DNA of 64,000 bases from Francisella halioticida (lineage in GTDB: Bacteria; Pseudomonadota; Gammaproteobacteria; Francisellales; Francisellaceae). A program made the position numbers and the translations under genes. This document shows positions 47,777 through 57,272 of the stretch, in pieces (the first letter of the stretch is position 1; each line of letters opens with the position of its first letter). Location of the stretch: the NCBI RefSeq assembly GCF_002211785.1, contig NZ_CP022132.1, positions 310,001-374,000 on the forward strand, in the 5' to 3' direction. Under the pieces are notes generated by a model, which did not search any database, was not told where the DNA came from, and worked only from the letters and a program-made list of their open reading frames with translations.

Positions 47777-49157
47777 CGTAAAAAATGCTGAAAAATCCAA
47801 ATTTCAGATAATCAAAAAATGACAAAACTCATATGCTCACAAAAATACACTTATCATAGTTATTTGATACTAAAATAAAGTTATTCTTAACCAATTCCAT
47901 ATTCCAGACGAATTAATCCCTGTAGTGCTAAATAATTCGTTTTCTTTTTGCCAGATGTTCATGGTGATTCATAAAATCTTTTGAGCTCAATCCAATTACA
48001 GTACCTGTGAGTAGTAGTTGCGAACCACACAATATGCATTCTAAAGGATCAACAGTAAAAGATTTTTTGTACAGCTCAGCCCATTTGGTTTTAGTGGTAG
48101 CTTTAGGATCTTGCTTAAATATCTGATATATCTTCGGCAACAATTTACCTCTAACACAGTTTGCGAGAAAGCCGAAGTATCTGATGAGTCTAAATCCTTT
48201 GGGAGGTATATGCTGAGTAAATCTATCTAAGAAATCATTCATATCTAGAGTTTCATTTTTGAATTTAGATATTTTGTGATCTAAATATCTAAATGTAACT
48301 TCTTTACCATCATAATGCTTTAAGCGAGACATTGATATAGGTGGTCTTCGGATATATCTACCAAGATATGCTATTGTGTTTTTTGGATTATTTGTAGGCT
48401 CTGCAAAATGTATAACCCACTGTTTATTAAACTGTTCGTCAATTTCAGTTTGTGTAAGATGCTCTCTGAGTAAGTTTAAAACTCTATATCGCCACATAGG
48501 CATAATCACCTTTTTTACAAACCTAATTTTCTTCCAAACATTTTTATCATTAATACCGCCCATAGTTACTGACATGTGTAGATGAGTATTCCAATTAAGA
48601 GCTCTACCAAAAGTATGGATAGCCATAAACATCCCAATACGAATACCTTTTTGTTTCTTGGCAATTTCATTGAAAATATCGCCAGCTATCTTTGGAAGTT
48701 TGTTAAGAAGTTTCCAATCTTTGAATAATGGCCATAAAGTATCAGGCATTGTTAGAGTTATATGTTGCCAGTCACAATTAGGCAAAGTTTCTAATTGCTC
48801 ATTAATCCAATCGTTGGTTGGTTTAACTCCACATGTTTGACAATATCTACATGAGCAACTATGAGTGACATTCTTGGAGTGTAAGCATTTGGGGTTAGAG
48901 CAGCTGTAGTGATGAAAACCTCTGGCACGGATGCCACAGCTAAGCATCTTAACTATTGTCTCAACTACCTCAGTTCTGATGATATCTTTATATGTTTGAT
49001 AATAATCCCACCAAGCATTTTTATACTGCAGTAGCTCTTGGATTTTAGTTGGTGTTCTAATTGGTCAAATATAAATCAAACGAAGTTGATTTATATTGTA
49101 TCAAAAAACCCTAGTTTGGTTAAGATTTAAGTTACCAACGCAGTTGGTTACCTTGAT
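47738..49157 (-). mobile_element. IS91-family insertion sequence
   Basis: About 1.4 kb interrupting the antiporter gene. It carries one HUH-type transposase gene. ATGAA flanks both junctions; IS91-type elements normally make no target duplication, so this may be chance or the target itself. An imperfect palindrome (CCAAC-GCA-GTTGG with flanks, 49131-49152) lies near the right end, as expected for the hairpin ends of such elements. Confidence 0.8.
47928..48947 (-). CDS. IS91-family HUH (Y2-type) transposase
   Basis: A 339-aa rolling-circle transposase from the first ATG. N-terminal zinc ribbon: CSNPKCLHSKNVTHSC and CRYCQTCG. The HUH motif is NTHLHMSV (about residues 117-124), and the region around RRPPISMSRL and the C-terminal CILCG are typical. 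In-frame protein-like codons (KIQELLQYKNAWWDYYQTYKD) continue upstream to 49064 without any ATG, so the natural start is a rare codon or was lost. Activity is uncertain. Confidence 0.85.
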   Translation of the reverse strand: MLSCGIRARGFHHYSCSNPKCLHSKNVTHSCSCRYCQTCGVKPTNDWINEQLETLPNCDWQHITLTMPDTLWPLFKDWKLLNKLPKIAGDIFNEIAKKQKGIRIGMFMAIHTFGRALNWNTHLHMSVTMGGINDKNVWKKIRFVKKVIMPMWRYRVLNLLREHLTQTEIDEQFNKQWVIHFAEPTNNPKNTIAYLGRYIRRPPISMSRLKHYDGKEVTFRYLDHKISKFKNETLDMNDFLDRFTQHIPPKGFRLIRYFGFLANCVRGKLLPKIYQIFKQDPKATTKTKWAELYKKSFTVDPLECILCGSQLLLTGTVIGLSSKDFMNHHEHLAKRKRII

Positions 49158-49262
49158 GAAAAACATTCAATAGCTTTCTCGATTATATACTTAACAGTAT
49201 TGCTATCTATTTTTATACAAGGTATTACATTTAAGCCAGTTCTTGATAAATTATATAAATAA
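49158..49262 (+). pseudogene. CPA1 antiporter, C-terminal fragment
   Basis: Thirty-four codons then stop: EKHSIAFSIIYLTVLLSIFI followed by QGITFKPVLDKLYK. This is the last transmembrane segment and tail of a CPA1 antiporter and continues the sequence broken at 47737 (SIPFN then EKHS). It is direct proof that the IS91-type element sits inside one former gene. Confidence 0.82.
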
Positions 49263-49270
49263 TTATCTTT

Positions 49271-49627
49271 TTAGCTATCTCCGTACATCTGTTTGAGATT
49301 ATAAAAATCAAGCGTCTCTCCGTAGTCATATTTATCTGTTATAACCTCGATGTAAACACCTTTAGTATGTTTTCTAGCATCTTTTAAAGCATCAGCTAGC
49401 TCAACTTCTGTACTTACTTTGATAGATAGCCAGTCTTTACATCCAAAGGCTTTGGGCAATAAAGTGTAGTTTAGTTGTGCTATATCGTCATAATTTGGAT
49501 CAGGATCAGGATCAGGATCAGGATCAGGATCAAGCTCTAGAGCTCTTTCAACAGTATAGCCATTATTGTTAATGCAGATGATTATAGGGTTTATATCGTA
49601 TCTTTCCATGACTCCTAGTTCATTAAG
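49271..49627 (-). pseudogene. Thiamine-diphosphate decarboxylase, C-terminal remnant
   Basis: About 118 residues of the end of a pyruvate/indolepyruvate decarboxylase-type enzyme: NELGVMERYDINPIIICINN, GYTVERALE, then YDDIAQLNY and an end of family-like composition. It carries part of the ThDP-binding domain only. The N-terminal 400 or more residues are gone, cut by the end of IS-B. A (Asp-Pro)6 insertion from a hexamer repeat interrupts it after ERALEL, where family members have a short loop. Nonfunctional. Confidence 0.75.
49497..49532. repeat. Hexanucleotide tandem repeat (GGATCA)x6
   Basis: Six perfect copies, read on the minus strand as Asp-Pro pairs within the decarboxylase remnant. 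The repeat keeps frame. Second hexamer repeat of this kind in the window. Confidence 0.93.
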
Positions 49628-51258
49628 TGGGACTTTTGATGTCTGGGCATTGAATAAATTATAATAATCTCCATGTAAATAATTTTGAAATAGATCATTA
49701 TATGTCCTTTCCTTTTGGTAATTTTGCCTATACAAATTCATTTAGAGAAGAGTTATATGATAGCTTTGAAACTTATGCTGATACCACATTTGAATTAATA
49801 TATGCTTTATCATCATCAAATGCTAAAACTGCTGTTGAGCTATCTTTATCCCCATTTTTTACTCGACAATATAGCAGCATATCTTAGATACTAAAGATAG
49901 AATCACAATCATCGATATTGGGTAAAGTGGGAACAAAATTGATTAATGAAATAAAATTAAACAATTCATCCAACATACATTTTTATGCTCTAGATGAAAC
50001 ATCAATCTTAAAGCCTAACTCAAAAAGCATGGATAGAAGAAGATTTGTTTATGGATTGACTAATGGTACGGGTAAAGTTGGCATAGGTCATTCATACTCT
50101 TATTTAGTATACTTAGGCAGGAGATGGGGCAATGGGTGGTACCTGTTAATTTGCAGCGAGTGACTGCTGCTGATTCTGGTATTAGTGTAAGCTTAGATCA
50201 ATTCCATAAATACATATCTAATCAAGAGAATTCAGGAGATATTAATGTTCTGATTGGTGACTCAAAATACAGTTCAATGGAATGTATTCATAGAGTTTAC
50301 TCAGAACATAATAATACATTATTGTTAAGCAGGCTTAACTCTGTTAGAAATTTATCTTTTCAAGATCATAGTGATAATAAGCTCAAAAAATATGGTGAGT
50401 CTTTTAAATTAAATGATGAATCAACATGGACTACAGCTCCATCTGATTCTGAACAATGTGAAATAGTTACCACACGAGGAAAAGTATATACTGTAAAATT
50501 GACTCGTTGGAATAATTTAATTATTCATGGAAAAAGGAACATGCCAATGCATGAGAATTGTTTTGATATTGTTAAAGTTCAAGTTTTTAAAGACAATGGA
50601 GATCCAGTATACTACAAAAATATGTGGTTGATGTTAGCTGGCAAAGATAGAGGAAAGCTGACTAGTTTTGAAATATTTTCTAGATATTCAAGTAGATTTA
50701 ATATTGAGCATTTCTTTAGGTTTTCTAAGCAACATTTACTTTTAGGTAAATATGAAACTCCAGATACTCCAACACTAGATATTTGGAATCAAGTTAGTGT
50801 ACTTGCCTACATAAATTCACTTGCATGTGCAAGTTTATTGGATACGGATTTATTACATCCTTGGCAAAAACAAATGCGTAAAAACAATAGTATTTCCACG
50901 CCTTATCAAGTGCAAAGGAATCTATCAACCATATTACAAGAGATTGGTTCACCAGCAAAGCATTGTGTATATAAATCTCATGGATATGGACGAGCTCCAG
51001 GTACTGTTTTAAATAAAAGAGCTTCTTATCAGCCTTATAAAAAATCAGAAAATAGTGAGTATGGTAAAAAACAAAAAATACCAGACTCTAAGATAGTTTT
51101 GAAAAAGTCTAAAAATGAAATAATTGGTGTTCTAGAACTAACAAATCATCAAACTAATTTGTTAAATTCCTATATAAATTAGGCAGATTTTAGAAAATTA
51201 TATAGTATTTGAGATTCCGCTGATAGGTGGAAGAGATTACTACACATCAAAAGTCCTA
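49628..51258 (+). mobile_element. IS-B, full-length copy
   Basis: 1631 bp, bounded by inverted terminal repeats TGGGACTTTTGATGT (left) and its counterpart ending ACATCAAAAGTCCTA (right). It encodes a DDE transposase, here broken. Left flank is the decarboxylase remnant and right flank is an IS3-type fragment, so the original target duplication is gone. Confidence 0.85.
49702..51182 (+). pseudogene. IS-B DDE transposase with stop codon and frameshift
   Basis: About 490 codons once repaired. Catalytic residues seen: first Asp in FYALDETSI, second in IGDSKYSS, Glu in FNIEHFFRFSK, an IS4/IS701-like layout. An in-frame TAG at 49885-49887 separates residues 1-61 from the next part, and a frame change occurs in the G-rich run near 50120-50130 (GRRWG to GQWVVPVNLQ). 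The inverted copy at 51407-52114 carries the same two defects. Confidence 0.8.
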
Positions 51259-51406
51259 TTCCAAGACAACTTTAGTCTTAAATTCAACGGTATATATTTT
51301 TCTCTTATTACTCATTTACATTTATCCTAAATTGCTCATTTATAGTTTAGCTACTTTAGGAACTAAATTCTCAAAATTGTTGTTAAAATTTCATGGGGTA
51401 TTATAA
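51259..51406 (-). mobile_element. Fragment of a second IS3-type element
   Basis: Minus-strand start of another IS3-type element: end sequence TTATAATACCCC, a leader, then an ATG at 51315 opening 19 codons (MSNKRKIYTVEFKTKVVLE), clearly related to but distinct from the transposase N-terminus MSKKRVTYTADFKAK of the other two copies. It is cut off by the right end of IS-B. Confidence 0.75.
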
Positions 51407-52114
51407 AGCCTGCTTAACAATAATGTATTATTATGTTCTGAGTAAACTCTATGAATACATTCCATTGAACTGTATTTTGAGTCACCAATCAGAACATTAA
51501 TATCTCCTGAATTCTCTTGATTAGATATGTATTTATGGAATTGATCTAAGCTTACACTAATACCAGAATCAGCAGCAGTCACTCGCTGCAAATTAACAGG
51601 TACCACCCATTGCCCCATCTCCTGCCTAAGTATACTAAATAAGAGTATGAATGACCTATGCCAACTTTACCCGTACCATTAGTCAATCCATAAACAAATC
51701 TTCTTCTATCCATGCTTTTTGAGTTAGGCTTTAAGATTGATGTTTCATCTAGAGCATAAAAATGTATGTTGGATGAATTGTTTAATTTTATTTCATTAAT
51801 CAATTTTGTTCCCACTTTACCCAATATCGATGATTGTGATTCTATCTTTAGTATCTAAGATATGCTGCTATATTGTCGAGTAAAAAATGGGGATAAAGAT
51901 AGCTCAACAGCAGTTTTAGCATTTGATGATGATAAAGCATATATTAATTCAAATGTGGTATCAGCATAAGTTTCAAAGCTATCATATAACTCTTCTCTAA
52001 ATGAATTTGTATAGGCAAAATTACCAAAAGGAAAGGACATATAATGATCTATTTCAAAATTATTTACATGGAGATTATTATAATTTATTCAATGCCCAGA
52101 CATCAAAAGTCCCA
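51407..52114 (-). mobile_element. IS-B, inverted 5' fragment (708 bp)
   Basis: Exact-looking reverse complement of 49628-50335, in opposite orientation and 1.07 kb away. It includes the left terminal repeat (ends CATCAAAAGTCCCA at 52114) and the first 230 codons of the transposase with the same TAG stop and frame change. It is truncated where the IS3-type fragment begins, within AAGCAGGCT. Confidence 0.88.
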
Positions 52115-53069
52115 TTTTGAGTTCTTTGGTGGAGTAACTCAAAGAGGTATCTATGATAATATGAAAACAGCAGTAGATAAAGTGTTTGTGAGCAAATCCA
52201 ACCGTAAGTTCAATCAAAACTTCTTATGTATGTTAAAGCATTATGTTATAGAGCCCACAGCATGTAACCCAGCTTCAGGATGGGAAAAAGGACAAGTAGA
52301 AAACCAAGTTGATAATATCAGAGATTGGCTATTCAAGCCAAGGTTGAAATTTGATACATTGGAGGAGCTTAATAGACATTTACAACAAAGAGTATTAGAT
52401 ATATCTAAACAACGCAAACATACAGAAATAAGAGATAAAACTATTTATGATGTGTTTAGACAAGAAAAAAGCTTATTGCGAGACTTTAGTTCCCCCTTTA
52501 ATGGGTATAAAGAAATTACACGCAAGGTAGATAAGACCTGTTTGGTTAGCTACGATAGTAATAGATATAGTGTCGCTTGTGAATATGCTAATAGATCTGT
52601 AGATGTTAGAGCTTATCCAAGCAAAATAAGAATTTTCTGTAATGGTAACAAGATTGCTACACATGATATATGTTTAGATAGAAATAAAAGGATACTTAAC
52701 CCATATCATTATCTAAACCTTTTGGAAAGAAAGCCAGGAGCGTTGAGAAATGGAGAACCTTTTAAAGATTGGGTTTTACCTAAAAGTATTTTAAAAGTTA
52801 AAGATCTTTTGATGTCTAAGAACGGTGGAGATAGGCAAGCTGTTGAGGTTCTATTATCTTTGAGAGATTATGGCATTGAGGCTGTTGAAATAGCATGTGA
52901 CTTAGATATTGGTAGTAATGTTATAAATTCTCAGCATATTATAAACTCAATAATACGTTTAAAATGTGAGAAAGGTGCACCTATAGTTGATGTTGCTGAT
53001 AGTCTAAAGCTTAAGAATCCACCAATAGCTAACTGTAATAATTATAATCAATTATTAGGAGGTCTATAA
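52115..53069 (+). pseudogene. istA: IS21-family transposase IstA, N-terminally truncated
   Basis: The C-terminal two thirds of IstA: FFGGVTQRGIYDNMKTAVDK, CNPASGWEKGQVENQVD (end of the DDE integrase core) and the C-terminal barrel (DSNRYSVACEYANR). The N-terminal HTH and first catalytic residues are missing, cut by the inverted IS-B fragment at 52114. An open frame reaches back to 52044 only through IS-B sequence. Confidence 0.85.
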
Positions 53070-53071
53070 AT

Positions 53072-53783
53072 ATGATAGAACTTCAAGAGTATTTAAAAAA
53101 GTTACATCTAAGTACAGTTTTAGATGGTCTTAAAGAGATTGATAAGGATGATACTCAATATTATAAGTGGTTAGAGGAGCAACTTGAGAAAGAGGTCAGT
53201 TATAGAGCTGTTAAATCAATTAATAATCAAATTAAATTGGCTAAGTTCCCTACAGCTAAATCTTTGGATGAATTTGATTTTGATAAGAGTGTAATCAACA
53301 AAGAGCTTGTTATAGGCTTACAAAGCACAGGTTTGGTAGATAGTAAGCGTAACATTATTTTAGTTGGTGGTTACTGGCACTGGTAAGACTCATACAGCTA
53401 TAGCCATTGCTAGAGAAATAGTCAAATTAGGTAGGAAAGCAAGATTTCACAATATCGTTGATTTGGTTAACCAATTAGAGCAGCAGAAGTTAAACAATAA
53501 CTCGGGAAAGCTTGCGGAAAAGTTAAAATCAATGGATGTGATTGTTTTAGATGAATTGGGCTATTTACCTTTCTCAAAGTCTGAAGGAGCTTTATTATTC
53601 CACCTTCTGAGTAAGTTACATGAAAATGTATCTTTGATTATAACTTCAAATTTATCTTTTGGAGAATGGACACAGATTTTTAGTGATAAGAAGATGACTT
53701 CAGCTATGCTAGATCGTTTAACTTTTAACTATGAAATTATTGAAACTGGCAATGATAGTTTTAGACTTAAAAATAGGAAATAA
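53072..53783 (+). pseudogene. istB: IS21-family helper ATPase IstB, frameshifted
   Basis: IstB is the AAA+ partner that loads IstA. Starting 2 bases after istA, it reads normally to LVGG, where one extra T (near 53371) breaks the Walker [12 protein letters not shown]. The second frame then continues with Walker [13 protein letters not shown] to the end at 53783. Removing that base restores about 236 residues. Confidence 0.85.
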
Positions 53784-53796
53784 AACAGATGATTTT

Positions 53797-53815
53797 GACT
53801 GACTAAAAATCAGTC
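53797..53815 (+). terminator. Stem-loop after istB
   Basis: GACTGA and TCAGTC form a 6-bp stem around CTAAAAA, followed by ATTTTAG. Weak terminator-like structure inside the IS21 end region. Confidence 0.4.
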
Positions 53816-53920
53816 ATTTTAGGTCCTCTAGGGGGTCAAAAATTCGGTGCCTATCGGGGTCAATTTTCAATGCCTATTGACACTGTTTTCTAAAGGTTAC
53901 AAATAATATAAGTTATAGAT

Positions 53921-55423
53921 TTAATCTTCTATTAAATTCTTTTCATTAGCAGTTTTTTTACAGAAAGCGACGTAACGTTTGTCTGTAACTATTAGATAAA
54001 ATATAGCCCCTACAACTCCTTGAAGAATATAGTTATCAAAAGGAGATACTGTACATACAAATATAATAAAAGGAGCTATTAATATGAAAAGATTCCTAAA
54101 TCCTACTCTTCTATATTCAAAAGCTCCAAAAACAGTCATAAGCACTACCAATATAATGCTTAGGTGAATATTTGTCGTAACTTCAACAGTATTTAAAAGT
54201 AGTGCTAATACCACAAATACTATTAATCCAAATATTCGTAGTTTTGGCGCAATAGCTCCCATACTTACTGGGGCAGCCATGTAACCTATTATATTAAAGC
54301 CTGTAACGATAAGCATTAAAGCAGCCCAGTTATCTGAAAACATCAGAAAAACAGTACATATTAAGAAGTTAGCTATTAGTGATCTTCGTGAGATATTAAC
54401 TTTTTTGTTAATTTTAGCAAAGTATCTTGGCATTTGACCTTCTGCAGACATTGCATATAGCATCCTAGAGGAAGCTCCAAGATAACTATATCCAGTTGCA
54501 GATGGACTAATAATACTATCAATAATGAGTAAGAAAGCTATATATCCTAGACCAATAAGTGAAGCTAATTGTAATAGGGGAGATTCAAAATCAAGTCCAG
54601 CCCAGCCACCTTTTGATATTAGATAGTCATGAGGAACTGCTTGCATGAATGCATATTGTAGTCCCATATATAGTATTAGAACTAGAGATAGTGATAAAAT
54701 GATTGCCAGTGGCACATTTCTAGAAGGGTTTTTGATTTCACTACTATATGCTACAACAATCTGGAAACCATTAAATGTATATATTAGACCACCAGCTACA
54801 ATAGCAGTTAAGGCATCACTCATGGAGAAATTGTTGTTCGGTATTTTTGATGACATTAAACTATGATGATTTGCACTATGTGTGAAAGCATATACAATAA
54901 AAATTATAACAATAATTGCAGGAACGAACATTTTAAATATGGTTATGCCATTATTAACACTAGCGAGTAGTTTTACACCATAGAAATTGATAACAAGGTA
55001 AAGAAATAATATAAATAAAGATAACATCATGCCATACATAGATATGATACCATTATGCATTAACCAACCAAAATCATTTATGCCAGCAAGATATTGTGTA
55101 GTTGCTTGAGCTTCAGTTGATATCATTACAACAATTCCAAACCAGTTTGCGAAAGCAAATGGCATAGCGAAGACACTATTATGAGATAGAGCACTGGATC
55201 TAGTTGTGGCACCTCTAACAGGATAAACAGAGACCACCTTTGCCAAGCATAATCCAACCATCATTACTACAATAGTAGCCAAAATCCATGCTAAAAACGC
55301 CCAATTACCAGCACTTTTTGCTGTAAGCTGAGCACTAAACAACCATCCTGATCCAACCATTGAGGTCACACCTATCAAAATGGCACTAACCAAAGACATT
55401 TTTTTAGAGCTATTAATCTTCAT
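53921..55423 (-). CDS. APC-family amino acid permease
   Basis: A 500-aa inner-membrane permease with 12 or more helices. I start at the ATG at 55423 (MKINSSKKMSLVSAIL), as AGGGGA lies 5 bases upstream; an earlier ATG at 55453 lacks one. Helix 1 holds GVTSMVGSGWLFSA and helix 6 a FNGFQIVVAYSSEIKNP block, typical of the APC superfamily. Such proteins are often named aspartate:proton symporters, but the substrate is not readable here. It survives intact next to the IS cluster. Confidence 0.82.
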   Translation of the reverse strand: MKINSSKKMSLVSAILIGVTSMVGSGWLFSAQLTAKSAGNWAFLAWILATIVVMMVGLCLAKVVSVYPVRGATTRSSALSHNSVFAMPFAFANWFGIVVMISTEAQATTQYLAGINDFGWLMHNGIISMYGMMLSLFILFLYLVINFYGVKLLASVNNGITIFKMFVPAIIVIIFIVYAFTHSANHHSLMSSKIPNNNFSMSDALTAIVAGGLIYTFNGFQIVVAYSSEIKNPSRNVPLAIILSLSLVLILYMGLQYAFMQAVPHDYLISKGGWAGLDFESPLLQLASLIGLGYIAFLLIIDSIISPSATGYSYLGASSRMLYAMSAEGQMPRYFAKINKKVNISRRSLIANFLICTVFLMFSDNWAALMLIVTGFNIIGYMAAPVSMGAIAPKLRIFGLIVFVVLALLLNTVEVTTNIHLSIILVVLMTVFGAFEYRRVGFRNLFILIAPFIIFVCTVSPFDNYILQGVVGAIFYLIVTDKRYVAFCKKTANEKNLIED

Positions 55424-55692
55424 AAATTCCCCTATATTAAATAAGTAGTACAACTAGAATATACACGTAGATTAATAGGATTAGCAATAAAATATTTAAC
55501 TAAAATAACTAAAAAGATATTTCTTTTAAAGATGTTTAATCTAAATTTAAGAAAGTTTCTTTACTATTAATATGTTTGAAGTTAGTTTTGTGATTCTTTT
55601 GAATATTTTGTTCTATATAAGTATGTTATTTATATTTTGATTTAGCTAGTGTGGTTTTTAGAGTGAAATTATAGCTGGAACTTAGATATCTT
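55424..55692. other. Intergenic region between permease and ubiG operon end
   Basis: 269 AT-rich bases upstream of the permease (minus strand) and downstream of the squalene-synthase-like gene. No gene or convincing terminator was seen; it should hold the permease promoter. Confidence 0.3.
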
Positions 55693-56436
55693 TTACATTG
55701 AATAGAATAGTAGAGTTAATGGTGAAAATTCGAGTGTTTCTTTAAAAGGGTTGTTAATGTTTTTCAAATATTTTTTCAACATTTTATAATGGATGCTACC
55801 TATTTTGTCTAAGGGTTTGAGTGATTTCTCAAGAAGTTGTTTTTTATATGATTTTAGCCATTGTGATGTTATATTTTTAAAATCTTCATCCGACATATTA
55901 GAGGCTATTTTATTATTAAAAGATATTTGGTTATAAAAGTGCTTAGGCATGCAGAAAACATGTCTGACTATTTCATTATTAATATTTAGCTGTTTTATAG
56001 TGTCTTCATCAGTTTTTGAGAAATTATTTAGATAGTTAGCTTTAAGTATTTCAATTCCTAAAAAGTTTTTTGAAATATGATCCTCAAAATTTCTCTCTGT
56101 AGTGCTACTATTATCAATTGAATGGCTGATATCACCAACAAGATAATTATAGAGTAAATTATTATCAAATATTTCGACTAGTTTCTTTAGTTGAGGTGAG
56201 GATATGGGCTTAGAGTTTTTTAGGTTGTTTAGTTCTTTTAACCACCAGTTCATTTTTTCATTAGCTACTTCGACATTATTATATAGCTCTGTACAAGAAA
56301 TAATCTGAGATTTTATTTGGTCAAGTAGATAAAGAATTTCTTTTTTCTTGTTATCTAGTTTACGGTAAGCAAAATATAGCACTGAACCGTAAGCAGGAAG
56401 CATATCATTAGGGTAGTGGAAATAATTATATTGCAT
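55693..56436 (-). CDS. Squalene/phytoene-synthase-like protein
   Basis: A 247-aa all-helical protein that looks like a divergent member of the squalene/phytoene synthase superfamily: YGSVLYFAYRKLD where DxxxD lies in true synthases, NWWLKELNNL matching the WW-E helix, and HSIDNSSTTE. The Asp-rich catalytic motifs are not conserved, so it may be a non-enzymatic relative (NDUFAF6-like). Start at 56436, since AAAAGG precedes it and it follows the ubiG stop by one base. Coupling to ubiG hints at quinone or respiratory-chain work; that is inference. Confidence 0.55.
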   Translation of the reverse strand: MQYNYFHYPNDMLPAYGSVLYFAYRKLDNKKKEILYLLDQIKSQIISCTELYNNVEVANEKMNWWLKELNNLKNSKPISSPQLKKLVEIFDNNLLYNYLVGDISHSIDNSSTTERNFEDHISKNFLGIEILKANYLNNFSKTDEDTIKQLNINNEIVRHVFCMPKHFYNQISFNNKIASNMSDEDFKNITSQWLKSYKKQLLEKSLKPLDKIGSIHYKMLKKYLKNINNPFKETLEFSPLTLLFYSM

Positions 56437-56437
56437 G

Positions 56438-57130
56438 TTATACCTTTTTAAACGCGATAATATAGTTAATATCAGCATTTCTACCTAATTTAAAATTATT
56501 TAAAATAGGATTGTAATGAACACCTGTTATCTTCAGGGCAGTAAAACCATATTTCTCAGCAACTTTAATAAGCTCGTAAGGTTTAATAAATTTGCTATAT
56601 TGATGAGTTCCTTGAGGAACCATTTTCAAAATGTGTTCAGCAGCAACTATAGACAATAAATATGATTTAAGGTTTCTATTAAGTGTTGACGCAAAAAATA
56701 CACCATCTTTTTTGATGATTTTAGCTATCGATGCTACAATACTTTCTGGGTCTGGCACATGTTCTAGCATCTCCATGCAAGTCACAATATCAAATTTAAC
56801 GGTATTATTATCAACGAAATCTTCAATAGTTGAGTTTATATATTCAATATTTAGATTAGAGTGTTCTCTAGCTACATCAATAGCTTCCAAAGAGGCATCT
56901 AGTCCGTAGACATTATTAGTTTGAGTAGCTAGTGATTCTGTAAGTATTCCACCACCACAACCAACGTCAATAATATTTTTTTTATCTAAAGTTGTAAATT
57001 TTTTAACAAATTCTAAGCGCAATGGATTTACTTGATGTAAGGTTTTTAGTTCACCATTTGTATCCCACCAAGTTTTTGCTAGGGATGAAAATTTATTAAC
57101 TTCATTATTATCTATATTTACTTTGTTCAT
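56438..57130 (-). CDS. ubiG: Ubiquinone biosynthesis O-methyltransferase UbiG
   Basis: UbiG does both O-methylations in ubiquinone synthesis with S-adenosylmethionine. The 230-aa protein has KTWWDTNGELKTLHQVNPLR at the N-terminus, SAM motif I DVGCGGGILTE, and CMEMLEHVPDPE. It lies divergently next to mlaA. Confidence 0.95.
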   Translation of the reverse strand: MNKVNIDNNEVNKFSSLAKTWWDTNGELKTLHQVNPLRLEFVKKFTTLDKKNIIDVGCGGGILTESLATQTNNVYGLDASLEAIDVAREHSNLNIEYINSTIEDFVDNNTVKFDIVTCMEMLEHVPDPESIVASIAKIIKKDGVFFASTLNRNLKSYLLSIVAAEHILKMVPQGTHQYSKFIKPYELIKVAEKYGFTALKITGVHYNPILNNFKLGRNADINYIIAFKKV

Positions 57131-57272
57131 TTATAATTAAGAGGTTTAAATCTTATTTAGTAAATAATATCAAAGATATATGCTTAAAAAAAATTTATTA
57201 GAGTTTTATAGGAGAATTCATTATAATTGCATTTAAATAATTTTTAATTTAAATAAAAAAGAGATGATTTTA

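Larger units (their letters stand above)
52115..53882 (+). mobile_element. IS21-family element, 5'-truncated
   Basis: Truncated istA and frameshifted istB followed by an end region with repeated GGGGTCAA-type motifs (53830-53863) and terminal TTGACA at 53882, typical of IS21 multiple terminal repeats. The left end was lost at 52114. Confidence 0.8.

Noticed and set aside
52044-52114. Native N-terminus of IstA
   Set aside because: This stretch is the inverted IS-B end; similarity to IstA begins only after 52114.
46615-53882. Genomic island or new defence system
   Set aside because: Every part is explained by broken housekeeping-type genes and common IS families; no nuclease, toxin, integrase or attachment sites were seen.
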